In this document: positions 9,187 to 18,939 of the stretch, one piece after another
Position numbering within the stretch: position 1 is the stretch's first letter
Layout of the letters: every line of letters begins with the position of its first letter
DNA from: Mucilaginibacter sabulilitoris
GTDB lineage: Bacteria > Bacteroidota > Bacteroidia > Sphingobacteriales > Sphingobacteriaceae
Reading direction: 5' to 3'
Length of the DNA stretch: 64,000 bases
NCBI RefSeq assembly: GCF_034262375.1
Contig: NZ_CP139558.1
Coordinates: 124,001 to 188,000 of the forward strand
Notes under the pieces: model-generated
The model's database searches: none
What the model was told of the DNA's origin: nothing
Seen by the model: the letters and a program-made list of their open reading frames with translations, nothing else
Position numbers and translations under genes: made by a program

Positions 9187-12100
9187 TTATTCTTTGTTTT
9201 TCTTAGGTGCCACAATCTTAATTTCCTTCATATGATACATGCGCATTATCGGAGTTCCTTTATTAGATATCGGACTAGTTACGAAAATAGGTGTTTTAAA
9301 ACTATGTGAATCTCTGGTTATTTGATCCTTACGAATTTCTCCAAGCCCTCTCGCTGTTCTTTGCTCATTACCTTCTATCACTCTTTTTTCTTCTTTATTG
9401 TTATATTTTGGATCATCAGTTTTTCGCCTTTCCATATATGCTTTGGGGTCACTATCATAACCTGCACCATGTGCAAATTCATGATTTATTGCAGTAGTAG
9501 GAGAAATTGACGTACCATTTATATCTTGTTCTCCCGTTGTAGGATTCCATGATATAGTTCCTCCTGGCAACAATTTACCATCGCTATCTTGATTCGGTTT
9601 AAAATAGCCATTTGTATCTTCGGTTTCCTTAATAGTATAAATAGCTGTCGAATTTTCCAATTGTGTGACCTCTTCATCTTGGCCATGTTCATGTAAATAA
9701 GCTCTGGCCGTTGCATAATCCTTTTTAAATTGCTCGGACGCATGAGGATCTAAACGAACGGTATCACCTTGCGGGTCAATATTTCGTATAGGGTTGTTCA
9801 GAACATAACTGTAGGGTGACCACTTTTCGTATTTTTCTAACTCTGGATCAACTGTTGTAAAACGTCCAATCACCGGATCATAGAACCTTGCACCGTAATC
9901 GTACTGGTTCAGTTCCTCCTGTAATTCCTTCTTATTGTAAAGATACTTATTTCCCGCATTGATCTGGCGGTGCACATTCATCCCGAACGGGTAATAATCA
10001 TCTTCACCTACTTTACCACCAGTCTGGTCAAACGTCACCCGGTTATTACCCAGGTGATCCGTTAAGGTGTATTCATATACGTAGTTCGTCCCGCTTTTGT
10101 TCGCCCGTCCTTCTTCCGTCTGGATGAAATCCAGGTTCGGGGCTCCGCTGCCCGTTGTCGTGTACTGGATTCCGCCAATATAATCCGTTGCCGTTGTCCC
10201 GCTCACCTTCCGCAGCTTTTCTCCAGCCGCGTCATACACATAACTGATCGCAGGACTGCCTGTTACCGACCGCGGCAGGTTCAGCACATTGTAAGAGACG
10301 TCCCGGTTGTTCCGCCCGTCATGCCTCATGTTCCCGTTCGGATCATACGTGTAGGTACTGCCCGTCAACCCGGTCACCGTCTGCAATTGATTCCCAGTAT
10401 AGTTATAGCTGTATTCCGGGCTTGTTCCACGGGTCAGCTTTTTGATATTGCCCAGGTTGTCATATCCGATACTCTTTTCGCTGAACGTCGCACTGCTGAT
10501 CCCGTCCGTTAGCCGGTTTAGCGCATCATAGCTGTACTTGACATTCTGTTTACCGCTGATGCCTGCGTTATAGATCTGCTCTGTGATATTCCCGTTGAAC
10601 TGCGGTAACACGCCAGCTGGCGCCTGGTTATAGTTCAGCTGTTCGGCAAACAATTGTTTACTGTTTAAAGCAACCGACGGGTCATTGATCTTTGACAGCC
10701 AGCCACGTTCATTGTAGGTATAATTGATATCCTGCAGAAAGGCCGTTGTGCCGTTTGGCGCATGCAGGTGTTTGGCATCTACCTGACCGATCTCGTTATA
10801 ATCGGTTTGCGACAGCACCACCTGCGGATTGTTATCGATCTGTTCTTTGGTCTGGATCTTCCGTCCCATATGGTCATACACATAGGTATTGAGCACCGTT
10901 ACGCCTTTTACCTTATCCGTATTGCCCGCGTTTTTGGTATAGTGTTCCCGTTTGCTGTCCGTCAGTTCACTGGTGATATTGTTATACGTATTGTTGATCT
11001 CGTCATAGTTATAAGGGCTTGCTGTCCGGCCCAAATAGTGCTGTTTAAAGGTCTGCTGTTCCCGCCCCTTGGCATCATAACGGTGGATTGTCCATAACAT
11101 GGGGCCATAGGTGCCATCGGCGTTCAGTATCGTCGTTTTGGTCGCCGTCAGTAAACCCGTTGGATTGGTGATCGTCCCGGTGGCGGCTGCGGTGTAGGGA
11201 TTACCGGGAAAAGTATAATCATCATAGTAATTAACCGTCAGCAGTTGTCCCTGCGGGCTCTGGATTCCATAACCGGTTGCCGTGGTATTGTCAGGGGTAA
11301 GCCAGAACACGGTTCGGCCATTTGCCCAGTTCACCAGCCATTGTCTCAGCTCCCGGCTTGGTGAGGGGATATTCGTGTCTGCAGCACTTCCCGATGCCCC
11401 GCCTGATGACCATATACCGGTGATCGCTACCCGGCCCATCGCATCATACTGCGTAAAGGTCCATACCTGCGGGCTTTGCGTACGCTGGTTAGCATCCTGA
11501 CTGAAGATCACCTGGTCCAGTTTATTATAGACCATAAACTCCCAGCCTTTGCCCGGCACCTTTTTTTCTATTAACCGGTTACGTTCATCATAATGGTAAC
11601 CATAGGCATAACCGGTGAATATGGCGTTCGTTTCCGGAAGGCTTGCCAGATAGGTCGTTCCCGCGGGCAGCGGCGGCAATACATAGGCCAGGTTACCCAG
11701 GTCGTCATAAACATACTGCGTGGCCAGGTAACCTGCCGGTCCCTGTGCCTTTTTGCACACCACATGTCCTTCCTTATCTTTATATTCGATCGTGTTGTTC
11801 CCGTTTTCATCCGTCGTCGTCGTAACATATAGCTGACCGGCATCGTAGTTGGTATTACCCCCGCTCAGGCCATTACCCGTGGTATTGACGCTCCATAAAG
11901 GAACATCGGTTCCACCGTTCGTTCCGTAGGCTATTTTTACCGTATGACCGCCGCCGCTGACGCCGCTGTTCGACAGCTGCCAGGGGATGCCCGGCGCGCC
12001 CTGTTCCACTACCCGGTTCAGGGGCGAGGGTTCAAAATTAGTGCCGGCTGACGGATAATCGATCCGGCTCACACCGGAGGTTGCCGGAGGGAGATTATAG

Positions 12101-12645
12101 AATGCCGCCTGATCGCTTATCGCGCTGCTTTTATAGCTCCCGTCTGCCGTGCCCTGCGCCGCATACGGCAGGTATTTCTGTGTTTCCCGTCCGAACTGGT
12201 CATAGACCATCGGCTGCACCACGTCTTTATTCGCCGGGGAACCTTTTACCTGAACCGTTTGCAGGGGCCTGCCCAAACCGTCAAAATACTGCACACTCTG
12301 CATCAGCTCGCAGGTCGTCCTGTTCGCAAAATCTCCCGAGTTTGGGGTGGAGCCTACCGTTCTCATGCCGCCAACCCTGGGCACTGAGGTGACGATATAA
12401 TTCTGGTTCTGGTTAAAGCTGTTTGCCAGTTTCTGGCAATCCGGATTGGCGATATACAAACTCAGGCTGCTCCCTGCTGCCGCCATAAAGCTAAAACCGG
12501 GGCTTAGAGTAATACTGCTATAACTAAAGTATGAACCCGCCGCTGGTGTACTCGTCATCGGAGCCGTTACCTGGGTCTGGGCTTGTAGGCTAAAGGCCAA
12601 AAGCATAAAGCTGAAGGCTATGAATAGGCTTTTTATATTTTTCAT
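9187..12645 (-). CDS. RHS-repeat protein with C-terminal HExxH zincin-like domain
   Basis: A signal peptide (to LQAQ, residue 22) is followed by a DUF6443-like start (PRVGGMRTVG and the VQYFDGLGRPLQTVQVKG segment) and many YD/RHS repeats such as YVYDDLGNLAYV and YSYDALNRLTDG. The RHS core ends with ARFYDPVIGRFTTVDPELEK and SYVLNNPIRNIDPQGD, the conserved border with a cleavage-type DPxG motif near residue 960. Beyond it, 192 unique residues include NHEFAHG (HEFAH at 1055-1059), a zinc-protease HExxH motif, and a later EGNEQRTARGLGEIRKD helix that could give the third ligand. This is the layout of a polymorphic toxin. The next gene may be its immunity protein. Confidence 0.85.
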   Translation of the reverse strand: MKNIKSLFIAFSFMLLAFSLQAQTQVTAPMTSTPAAGSYFSYSSITLSPGFSFMAAAGSSLSLYIANPDCQKLANSFNQNQNYIVTSVPRVGGMRTVGSTPNSGDFANRTTCELMQSVQYFDGLGRPLQTVQVKGSPANKDVVQPMVYDQFGRETQKYLPYAAQGTADGSYKSSAISDQAAFYNLPPATSGVSRIDYPSAGTNFEPSPLNRVVEQGAPGIPWQLSNSGVSGGGHTVKIAYGTNGGTDVPLWSVNTTGNGLSGGNTNYDAGQLYVTTTTDENGNNTIEYKDKEGHVVCKKAQGPAGYLATQYVYDDLGNLAYVLPPLPAGTTYLASLPETNAIFTGYAYGYHYDERNRLIEKKVPGKGWEFMVYNKLDQVIFSQDANQRTQSPQVWTFTQYDAMGRVAITGIWSSGGASGSAADTNIPSPSRELRQWLVNWANGRTVFWLTPDNTTATGYGIQSPQGQLLTVNYYDDYTFPGNPYTAAATGTITNPTGLLTATKTTILNADGTYGPMLWTIHRYDAKGREQQTFKQHYLGRTASPYNYDEINNTYNNITSELTDSKREHYTKNAGNTDKVKGVTVLNTYVYDHMGRKIQTKEQIDNNPQVVLSQTDYNEIGQVDAKHLHAPNGTTAFLQDINYTYNERGWLSKINDPSVALNSKQLFAEQLNYNQAPAGVLPQFNGNITEQIYNAGISGKQNVKYSYDALNRLTDGISSATFSEKSIGYDNLGNIKKLTRGTSPEYSYNYTGNQLQTVTGLTGSTYTYDPNGNMRHDGRNNRDVSYNVLNLPRSVTGSPAISYVYDAAGEKLRKVSGTTATDYIGGIQYTTTGSGAPNLDFIQTEEGRANKSGTNYVYEYTLTDHLGNNRVTFDQTGGKVGEDDYYPFGMNVHRQINAGNKYLYNKKELQEELNQYDYGARFYDPVIGRFTTVDPELEKYEKWSPYSYVLNNPIRNIDPQGDTVRLDPHASEQFKKDYATARAYLHEHGQDEEVTQLENSTAIYTIKETEDTNGYFKPNQDSDGKLLPGGTISWNPTTGEQDINGTSISPTTAINHEFAHGAGYDSDPKAYMERRKTDDPKYNNKEEKRVIEGNEQRTARGLGEIRKDQITRDSHSFKTPIFVTSPISNKGTPIMRMYHMKEIKIVAPKKNKE

Positions 12646-12741
12646 TCGTGATAATGTCTTGTAGGTTGATCCTTCGGTTTATTGCCCCTGGTAATGATAA
12701 TCCATGTATCTGATGATATTGCATTTTGTAGCGCTTTAAAA

Positions 12742-15700
12742 TTATAAGCTATAACCACCAGCCAAGAATATTACTTCTGAACCTACCGGCTTGGGGCCGT
12801 TTAACAGCTTAACACTAATGGTTCCTCCGGCTATTGTTACTTGCCAATTACGAGAACCTCCCGTCGAATCCTGGATGGTATTAAATGTGTGACTATTACC
12901 TGTTGAGCAAGAACCTATAATAGATGCGATAGTATAAGGCCCGGCAAGATCATAGATGTTACCTGATGTAGAAGAAAACCGAATGTTAAGTGAAACAGAT
13001 GTGCCAATGTTTGTTAAGCTACCTGACAAAACACTCCAGCCCTGAGCCGGCGCGAATGAGCAACTTGAATTACAACTTCCATTTGCATTTGCATAATTCT
13101 GACCATTCGCGGTGATATCATTTAGTGCTATTTGATTGGCATCCCCCACGCTAATAGCAGAACTATATTTATTAGCAGGAACAATGTAACTAACTACAGT
13201 TCCTGTACTGCCGCTGCCACAATTGTTTTTAGTAAAATCCCTTTTCTGCTCTGTGTTATAATAGGTTGCGCAAATACCATTAGTGTTGGCATAACTTTGC
13301 CCGTTGGTATTTACATCATCTTTTGCTTTTTGGTCGGCATCTGCCTGGCTTACGGGTGAACTGTGTGTGCCTGCGGGTACTGTATAGGTAACTGTACTCC
13401 CCGGCACCGTAACAGAACAGGTATTACGGGTGAAAACACCAATCTGAGCGGTATTAAAAAATGTACACCAGCCATTTGTATTTGCGTATTGCTGCCCATT
13501 TCTATTTACATCATCCTGTGCTTTTTGGTCGGCATCTGCCTGGTTGATAATTGAACTATAACTTTTTGCGGATACCGTATAAGTGGTTATCCCACCTGTG
13601 CCTCCCGAAGGACAATTATTTTTAGTGAAATCTCCTCTTTTTTCAACATTATAATAAATAGTACGCCCTAAATCGTCTGTCGCCGAATTTGCATAATTAT
13701 AACGGTAGTTGTTTACAATATTTCCATCCTTATCTTTCACGTTCATCAGCCGTTGGGAACTATCATATTCAAAGATAGTCGTCTCGCCCTTCGCATCTGT
13801 TGTACTGGTTATACCAATCAATGGGGTGTAGGTGTAGGCAGTAACCTGGGAATTTTTTAGCCTGCTATCTGTACGCAATGTATTTAGTAATGCTCTTAAG
13901 GCGGCATCACCGGTGGCGGCAGCATTATCTATTTGTGTTTGGGTGATTATACTGCTTACTGTGGTATAGTCGCTATTGATAATTTTAGCTACCGGATACT
14001 GGCCGCTGTAGCTCCAGAGATAGACCTCTTTGGGGCCTCCTGTTTTTTGTTGTTCAAGAATATTACCATAGCTATCATACCTGTTAAACTTTGATATAGT
14101 ATCAATCGGGTAGGATAATTGTTTAACAGCAGCACTTTTAGGTGCATAAACCGCCCCAGTTGGATTAAAATATTGAATGCCGATCCATTTTAATTGATTG
14201 GTAGCTGCATCTTTACTTAATACATCGGTTTGTTCAACCATAGGATTAATGATGTTAAGACTGGCCATTTGCTGGAATATGCCGGCAGGGTCCTTTCCTT
14301 CACTAATCATATCTTTAGGGTATTTATAAGTTGTTGTGATGAGCGCTTGGTTACTCTTTTGAATAGATTGCGACCTGATGTAATAATTGGAGGGATCATA
14401 GGTATTGGTTGTTTTAACTACTACTGAATCCCCGTTATTTGCATAGGTTGTATTGGTGGAGCCGGCCAATTGTTCACGTCCCGTGGCAGGGTAATAACTG
14501 CAATGCATCCAGTAAACAGGTGCTCCATCGTTAAAAGACGGTTTGGTGATTTCTCTTGTCGTAAATTTGATAGGAGATACCATAACAGATCTGAAGTTTT
14601 CCATTCGGGTTGGAGTGGTAATCAGGTCCTCGCCCTCAATAGCATCATATTTGTTCTCTGTCTTTTTTATCAGCCGGTTTTGAGCATCATAAACCAGTTC
14701 CTGCTTCATTAATCCATAAAGCCAGTCTTTGAAACGTGGCGGAGGATGAGGGAATTGAGAAGTGGAAAAATCAGATGCGGTGTCATAATCGCCAAAAACA
14801 GAAAAAATCCTGACTGTTTTGCCGTTTGAAGTGGGATTTGTACCTGATATTTTCTCTTCTACCCGCTGATAGGTGACCGGGCTGCCCATGGCAAAGGCCA
14901 GATTGCTCAAAGATGAAGAAGAACGGATCAGTACATTATAATCTGTTGATTGATAAAGCTCCCGGTAACCTGGTTGAAGGTGGTATACTCCGCCAGAACT
15001 CCCGTACCCAGGTATGGGAAGGGGTGACCAATAGCCTAAAGATGGATATCTAACGTCACCAGCTTCTACTGTGATAATCCCGCCGGGCCCAATCTCAGTA
15101 GTCTGCCTATCAGTAGGTGGAAGTTGTTTAAAGTCGTAAGAAAGCGCATCAGAGTAGTGCGGGTAGTTAGCAATAACACCTGAGCTTTTTCCATCCGGTA
15201 AAGTGTAAGTAAATTCACGCGTTAGTGCCGGTGTAGTGCCAAGTCCATCATAATCCTGAATTTTCCTTATTCGTGCACCGCCAATAACATCATATCCGCT
15301 GGATAGCCCGGGAATATATAAATTTGGATTGTAATCGGTAATGTTCGCATCATTGGCCTCCATCTCAAATAAAGTATATCCACCAGTTGGATAAGTCATT
15401 TTTTTTATAGTTCCATTTATGGTCACAAAACTGGCGTTACGATAACCGCCTTCGTACAACTTAGGTGCAGGACCTGGATAAGATTGTTGCATCCGGTACT
15501 CTGCCGGGATCATACGTCCGTCAGGATTGCGAGTCGGAAAACCCCAATGATCCTGATTGGCGCTTAATCTTTCCGGAAGGTCGGCATCCCCATTATAATC
15601 AAACGCATATTCGCCCTTTGCTGCACTAGTAGCATCTTTTAAAATTACCTTGTCCAGGAACAGCCTGTTTGATGCATACTTCTGCTTTAAGTCAAACTTT

Positions 15701-16809
15701 TTATACTGCTTGTTATTATTGCTGATTGTGATACTGTTTAACGCCTTATCGCTGGCCCAATCTGTTCTATTTGTTGCGTCATATGAAAAGTTAACTTCAG
15801 TTAAATCAGCAAATTGGATCTTCAATAATCGTTTATAATTGCCACTTTCAGTAACCTGGTAATTTGAATATAAATAAGCGGGAGTGGGTGTAGTATATTG
15901 TGCTGATGACAATGCATATTTTTCTGATGTTACGTTAGAAACGGTATGCGCTGCGCCAAATGTTTCATATTGAAAAGTTATAACATCTGCTCCATTGGGG
16001 TTGGTAATTTTACTCAGATACCATGCCGTGGGGTATTCCCGAGCATAAGTCCAAGTGCTGGAATACGTTGTCTCCTGATCTGCAAATTCATATTTAAAAC
16101 CATCTTCGGTTGTAATAGTAATTTTACTGGTGATGTTTGTGCCGTTGCCGGAGTCGGTTTTTTCAATAATAAGCTTTTGCTGCGGGGTGATCAGGACATC
16201 GCCATTCTTACCTAAATAAAATTTCCCGCTCCTGCCATTAAAATTGAATGAGTAATCATCAATCTGCCCATCCATCCTACCATCTTGCATCATATTTCCG
16301 GGTGTAGTATACGTAGTCGCGTCGGCTGTATAGGAGGCTCCGACCGCATCTCTTGGTAAAGACCGCTGATCCACAAGAAACCCTTTTTCATCTGGAAGAT
16401 CTAATTCGTCAGGGTTGCCATTTATTGTTCTTGTGATAACACCACCTGCGTTTAAGGCCCAACCAAGCCCAACATTTGAAGCAATTTCATCAACCCGCAC
16501 ACCACCGGCATGATAGTCAAGGGAAATGCTTAACCCGCATTTGTTATTACCCCCCTGGCGTTCAAATATGGGTATGTTAATTTTAGGTATCCCATTTGAT
16601 GGGGATACAGGTATACTCCCAAATTTTCCAAGTGCCGCAGCGCTGGGAGAAGGCAAAGTCATATTTAATATATTCGGGTTCAATTGGGTGGTTTGTGCCA
16701 AGCAATCTGTGGTAATGAGTAAAACAATAATTGTGATCAACAGAAATACGCGAGGTAGGTGATTTGTCAGAAACATAAGTCTGTTAATAAAGGATTCTTC
16801 TTTTTTCAT
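12742..16809 (-). CDS. TcB/SpvB-like RHS-operon protein with three DUF5977 repeats
   Basis: The 1355-residue protein is exported (hydrophobic segment to DCLAQ, about residue 39). Its N-terminal part has the GLSISLDYHAGGVRVDEIAS and VGLGWALNAGGVITR motifs found at the start of Bacteroidota RHS-operon proteins and resembling the TcB/SpvB beta-barrel start. A YD-repeat follows (FEYDSSQRLMNVKDKDGNIV). Residues of about 1050-1246 hold three DUF5977 units, each starting FTKNNC or FTRNTC and ending NGQ-x-YANTNG-x-C. A 109-residue beta-rich tail closes the protein. It is 96 bases upstream of the RHS gene and probably supplies the other half of the shell. Confidence 0.8.
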   Translation of the reverse strand: MKKEESFINRLMFLTNHLPRVFLLITIIVLLITTDCLAQTTQLNPNILNMTLPSPSAAALGKFGSIPVSPSNGIPKINIPIFERQGGNNKCGLSISLDYHAGGVRVDEIASNVGLGWALNAGGVITRTINGNPDELDLPDEKGFLVDQRSLPRDAVGASYTADATTYTTPGNMMQDGRMDGQIDDYSFNFNGRSGKFYLGKNGDVLITPQQKLIIEKTDSGNGTNITSKITITTEDGFKYEFADQETTYSSTWTYAREYPTAWYLSKITNPNGADVITFQYETFGAAHTVSNVTSEKYALSSAQYTTPTPAYLYSNYQVTESGNYKRLLKIQFADLTEVNFSYDATNRTDWASDKALNSITISNNNKQYKKFDLKQKYASNRLFLDKVILKDATSAAKGEYAFDYNGDADLPERLSANQDHWGFPTRNPDGRMIPAEYRMQQSYPGPAPKLYEGGYRNASFVTINGTIKKMTYPTGGYTLFEMEANDANITDYNPNLYIPGLSSGYDVIGGARIRKIQDYDGLGTTPALTREFTYTLPDGKSSGVIANYPHYSDALSYDFKQLPPTDRQTTEIGPGGIITVEAGDVRYPSLGYWSPLPIPGYGSSGGVYHLQPGYRELYQSTDYNVLIRSSSSLSNLAFAMGSPVTYQRVEEKISGTNPTSNGKTVRIFSVFGDYDTASDFSTSQFPHPPPRFKDWLYGLMKQELVYDAQNRLIKKTENKYDAIEGEDLITTPTRMENFRSVMVSPIKFTTREITKPSFNDGAPVYWMHCSYYPATGREQLAGSTNTTYANNGDSVVVKTTNTYDPSNYYIRSQSIQKSNQALITTTYKYPKDMISEGKDPAGIFQQMASLNIINPMVEQTDVLSKDAATNQLKWIGIQYFNPTGAVYAPKSAAVKQLSYPIDTISKFNRYDSYGNILEQQKTGGPKEVYLWSYSGQYPVAKIINSDYTTVSSIITQTQIDNAAATGDAALRALLNTLRTDSRLKNSQVTAYTYTPLIGITSTTDAKGETTIFEYDSSQRLMNVKDKDGNIVNNYRYNYANSATDDLGRTIYYNVEKRGDFTKNNCPSGGTGGITTYTVSAKSYSSIINQADADQKAQDDVNRNGQQYANTNGWCTFFNTAQIGVFTRNTCSVTVPGSTVTYTVPAGTHSSPVSQADADQKAKDDVNTNGQSYANTNGICATYYNTEQKRDFTKNNCGSGSTGTVVSYIVPANKYSSAISVGDANQIALNDITANGQNYANANGSCNSSCSFAPAQGWSVLSGSLTNIGTSVSLNIRFSSTSGNIYDLAGPYTIASIIGSCSTGNSHTFNTIQDSTGGSRNWQVTIAGGTISVKLLNGPKPVGSEVIFLAGGYSL

Positions 16810-16871
16810 ATATATTTAACAGCTAAGAGCAAGGTATACTTGATTTGATCTAACTGATGATAGTAGCTTAG

Positions 16872-17843
16872 TTAATTTTCGACCCAGGATAGTTTATTGA
16901 TTTGTTTTTGTTGCTCGTCTATTCGCTTGTTCTGTTCAATCAAATACAAAGTCAGCTCTTCCACCTTCTTCATCAGCAGTTTATTCATTTCCCCCAGGTT
17001 CAACCCTTCCCTCGCGATTTCCTGTTCTGAAGGTACTTCCGGTAAATGTTTATTTTGTTCGATATAGGTTTTGACATCAGTTAGGGATGGTAATTGGTAA
17101 TCCTTTTGGAAAACATAATCCGGCCAGTTAGCTGTCTCTACTTTGATCTGTTTAGAACGAATGTTACCATTCACCGACAGGGTCTCTTTAGGTGTAGCTG
17201 TACCAATCCCTATATACCCACGATTGTCGATCACCATTCTTTCTACCGGACTACTTCCACCGTTATTTCCGGTGTAAAATCTCATGACCGACCCGGTCTT
17301 GGTATCATCGGTATAAGTCTCCGTGGCTTCCCCGGAAATGTAAGCGACCATTTTCGGGGCACTGAAATCCACATCATTGGATACAAATCCCAATTGTCCA
17401 AGATATTTATTAACAGCGTTCGCATTAGCAGACCCGATGACTATACTATTGGTAAGACTTGGAGTCGTTGGTGCGCTCAAGCCACTGTTCACACTTAAAA
17501 GAGAGAATGGAATAGTTGTTCCGATACTGACTTTACCCTTAAAATAACTGCTTCCGCCAACGGCGGCTGACAGCCCGATATTAGGTGTAGTAGAGCCCCA
17601 CTGCGACAATAGAAATGTGTCGCCAGTGTTTGAAATACGGGAAGCACTCCCACTGTTCCACCACATGATACTGGCGTCATGGCGAATTCCTCCATTTTGA
17701 TCACTTCCGATCACAATATCAGCGGCGTAGGGATCTGCGGGATTTACCAGGTTGTTGCCGGTCGTCACAATTTTAGTTTGGGCAGAAACTGTATCTAAAA
17801 TAATTGTACACCCAACTATCCACAAGAGTAATATTCGTTTCAT
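16872..17843 (-). CDS. Secreted tail-fibre-like protein (paralogue 1)
   Basis: The 323-residue product has a signal peptide (to VSAQ, residue 22) and short beta repeats of the VSIGTTIPFSLLSVN and GIGTATPKETLSVNGNIRSK kind, typical of trimeric tail-fibre and adhesin stalks. The C-terminus has the conserved Bacteroidota segment DYVFQKDYQLPSLTDVKTYI, then NKHLPEVPSEQEI and GEMNKLLMKKVEELTLYLIE, ending in a coiled coil. It differs from the S74 endosialidase chaperone but holds the same place. It is 4 bases downstream of its paralogue and 62 bases upstream of the TcB-like gene, so the five genes look co-transcribed. A surface display or trimer-forming role is inferred. Confidence 0.7.
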   Translation of the reverse strand: MKRILLLWIVGCTIILDTVSAQTKIVTTGNNLVNPADPYAADIVIGSDQNGGIRHDASIMWWNSGSASRISNTGDTFLLSQWGSTTPNIGLSAAVGGSSYFKGKVSIGTTIPFSLLSVNSGLSAPTTPSLTNSIVIGSANANAVNKYLGQLGFVSNDVDFSAPKMVAYISGEATETYTDDTKTGSVMRFYTGNNGGSSPVERMVIDNRGYIGIGTATPKETLSVNGNIRSKQIKVETANWPDYVFQKDYQLPSLTDVKTYIEQNKHLPEVPSEQEIAREGLNLGEMNKLLMKKVEELTLYLIEQNKRIDEQQKQINKLSWVEN

Positions 17844-17847
17844 ATTT

Positions 17848-18939
17848 TTATTTAGATTTTCTTAATGATTCATTTTGTTTTTGTAATTCCTTGATCTCTG
17901 CCTTCATTTCAATCATATATAAAGTCAACTCTTCCACTTTCTTCATCAGCAGTTTATTCATTTCACCTACGTTTAACCCATCTTTTTTAATTTGTTCCTC
18001 GGATGGAACCTCCGGTAAATGCTGGTTCTGATCGATATAGGCTTTAATTGCTTGAAGAGACGGCAATTTATAATCTTTTTCGAATACGTAATCTGACCAG
18101 CCGTTGAGATCAATTAGCACGGACTTGGAATGAATAGTTCCATTAACAGCTAGTTTATAATTCTGAGGATTGTTTGTACCTATAGCTACGTTGCCATTCC
18201 CCTGTATCAACATGAGACGACTTTCTGCATCAGCGTTATCATGATTATAAAAGGCAAATCCGCCCGCGCTTCCGGCTCCTTGATTTGCTATAAAGTCAGT
18301 TTCCCCATATCCGCCTGTTCTATTCCAGCCGATAAGCATTTGTCCCGTGTTTGCCAAGTCAGCGAGCGTCAATCCCGTACTTGGCGCCAAGTTAACTCCC
18401 GAGCCCCCCAGACGTACATCTCCACGCACGTCCAACAAGGATAAAGGTGCTGGTTTTCCAATGCCGACCTTTCCGGACGAAGTAATGGTCATTTGTTCCA
18501 CGAGTGTATTATTCGGGCTACCAATAAAGAAAGATAATTTACCTGGAATATAATTAGTACCAGCCAGGCCATCCTGGTAACCGATAATCCGGGTGCTAAA
18601 GCCAAATGTATTATTTGGACGGACACCCATATAATCCACTGTTCCCATGATGTCCCCGGAAAGCGTTGTTACCTGAGAACCGATCGTAGTCCCGCGTGAC
18701 TTCGTTAACCGAAGATATCCTCCTCCGCTGGCTGAGTTTTCAAATCCTTGGATGCTTATTATAGCCCCCCCATTGCCTGATCCCACCCGTTGTATATCCA
18801 GCGGATTCTGAGGAGTGGTGGTACCTATACCTACGAAGCCGCTGTTGATATAAACATTATTTCCGGTATTCGTCCATTGTGCGTGAGCCAGCTGGGAGAT
18901 AGTTAAAAGAAAGAAGGATGTCAGTATTGTTCTTTTCAT
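17848..18939 (-). CDS. Secreted tail-fibre-like protein (paralogue 2), first gene of the RHS operon
   Basis: The 363-residue protein begins with a signal peptide (to AHAQ, residue 21) followed at once by WTNTGNNVYINSGFVGIGTT, the classic start of Bacteroidota tail-fibre-like proteins. Further GIGKPAP-x-SLLDVRGDV and AIGTNNPQNYKLAVNG units form the stalk. Its C-terminal 90 residues closely match paralogue 1 (DYVFEKDYKLPSLQAIKAYI, NQHLPEVPSEEQI, GEMNKLLMKKVEELTLYMIE). It is the promoter-proximal gene of the operon and lies 30 bases downstream of an (AT)10 tract. Confidence 0.7.
   Translation of the reverse strand: MKRTILTSFFLLTISQLAHAQWTNTGNNVYINSGFVGIGTTTPQNPLDIQRVGSGNGGAIISIQGFENSASGGGYLRLTKSRGTTIGSQVTTLSGDIMGTVDYMGVRPNNTFGFSTRIIGYQDGLAGTNYIPGKLSFFIGSPNNTLVEQMTITSSGKVGIGKPAPLSLLDVRGDVRLGGSGVNLAPSTGLTLADLANTGQMLIGWNRTGGYGETDFIANQGAGSAGGFAFYNHDNADAESRLMLIQGNGNVAIGTNNPQNYKLAVNGTIHSKSVLIDLNGWSDYVFEKDYKLPSLQAIKAYIDQNQHLPEVPSEEQIKKDGLNVGEMNKLLMKKVEELTLYMIEMKAEIKELQKQNESLRKSK

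Noticed and set aside
11571..11843. Minus-strand 90-codon frame and several plus-strand frames inside the RHS genes
   Set aside because: They overlap the well-supported RHS frames and have no recognised product.
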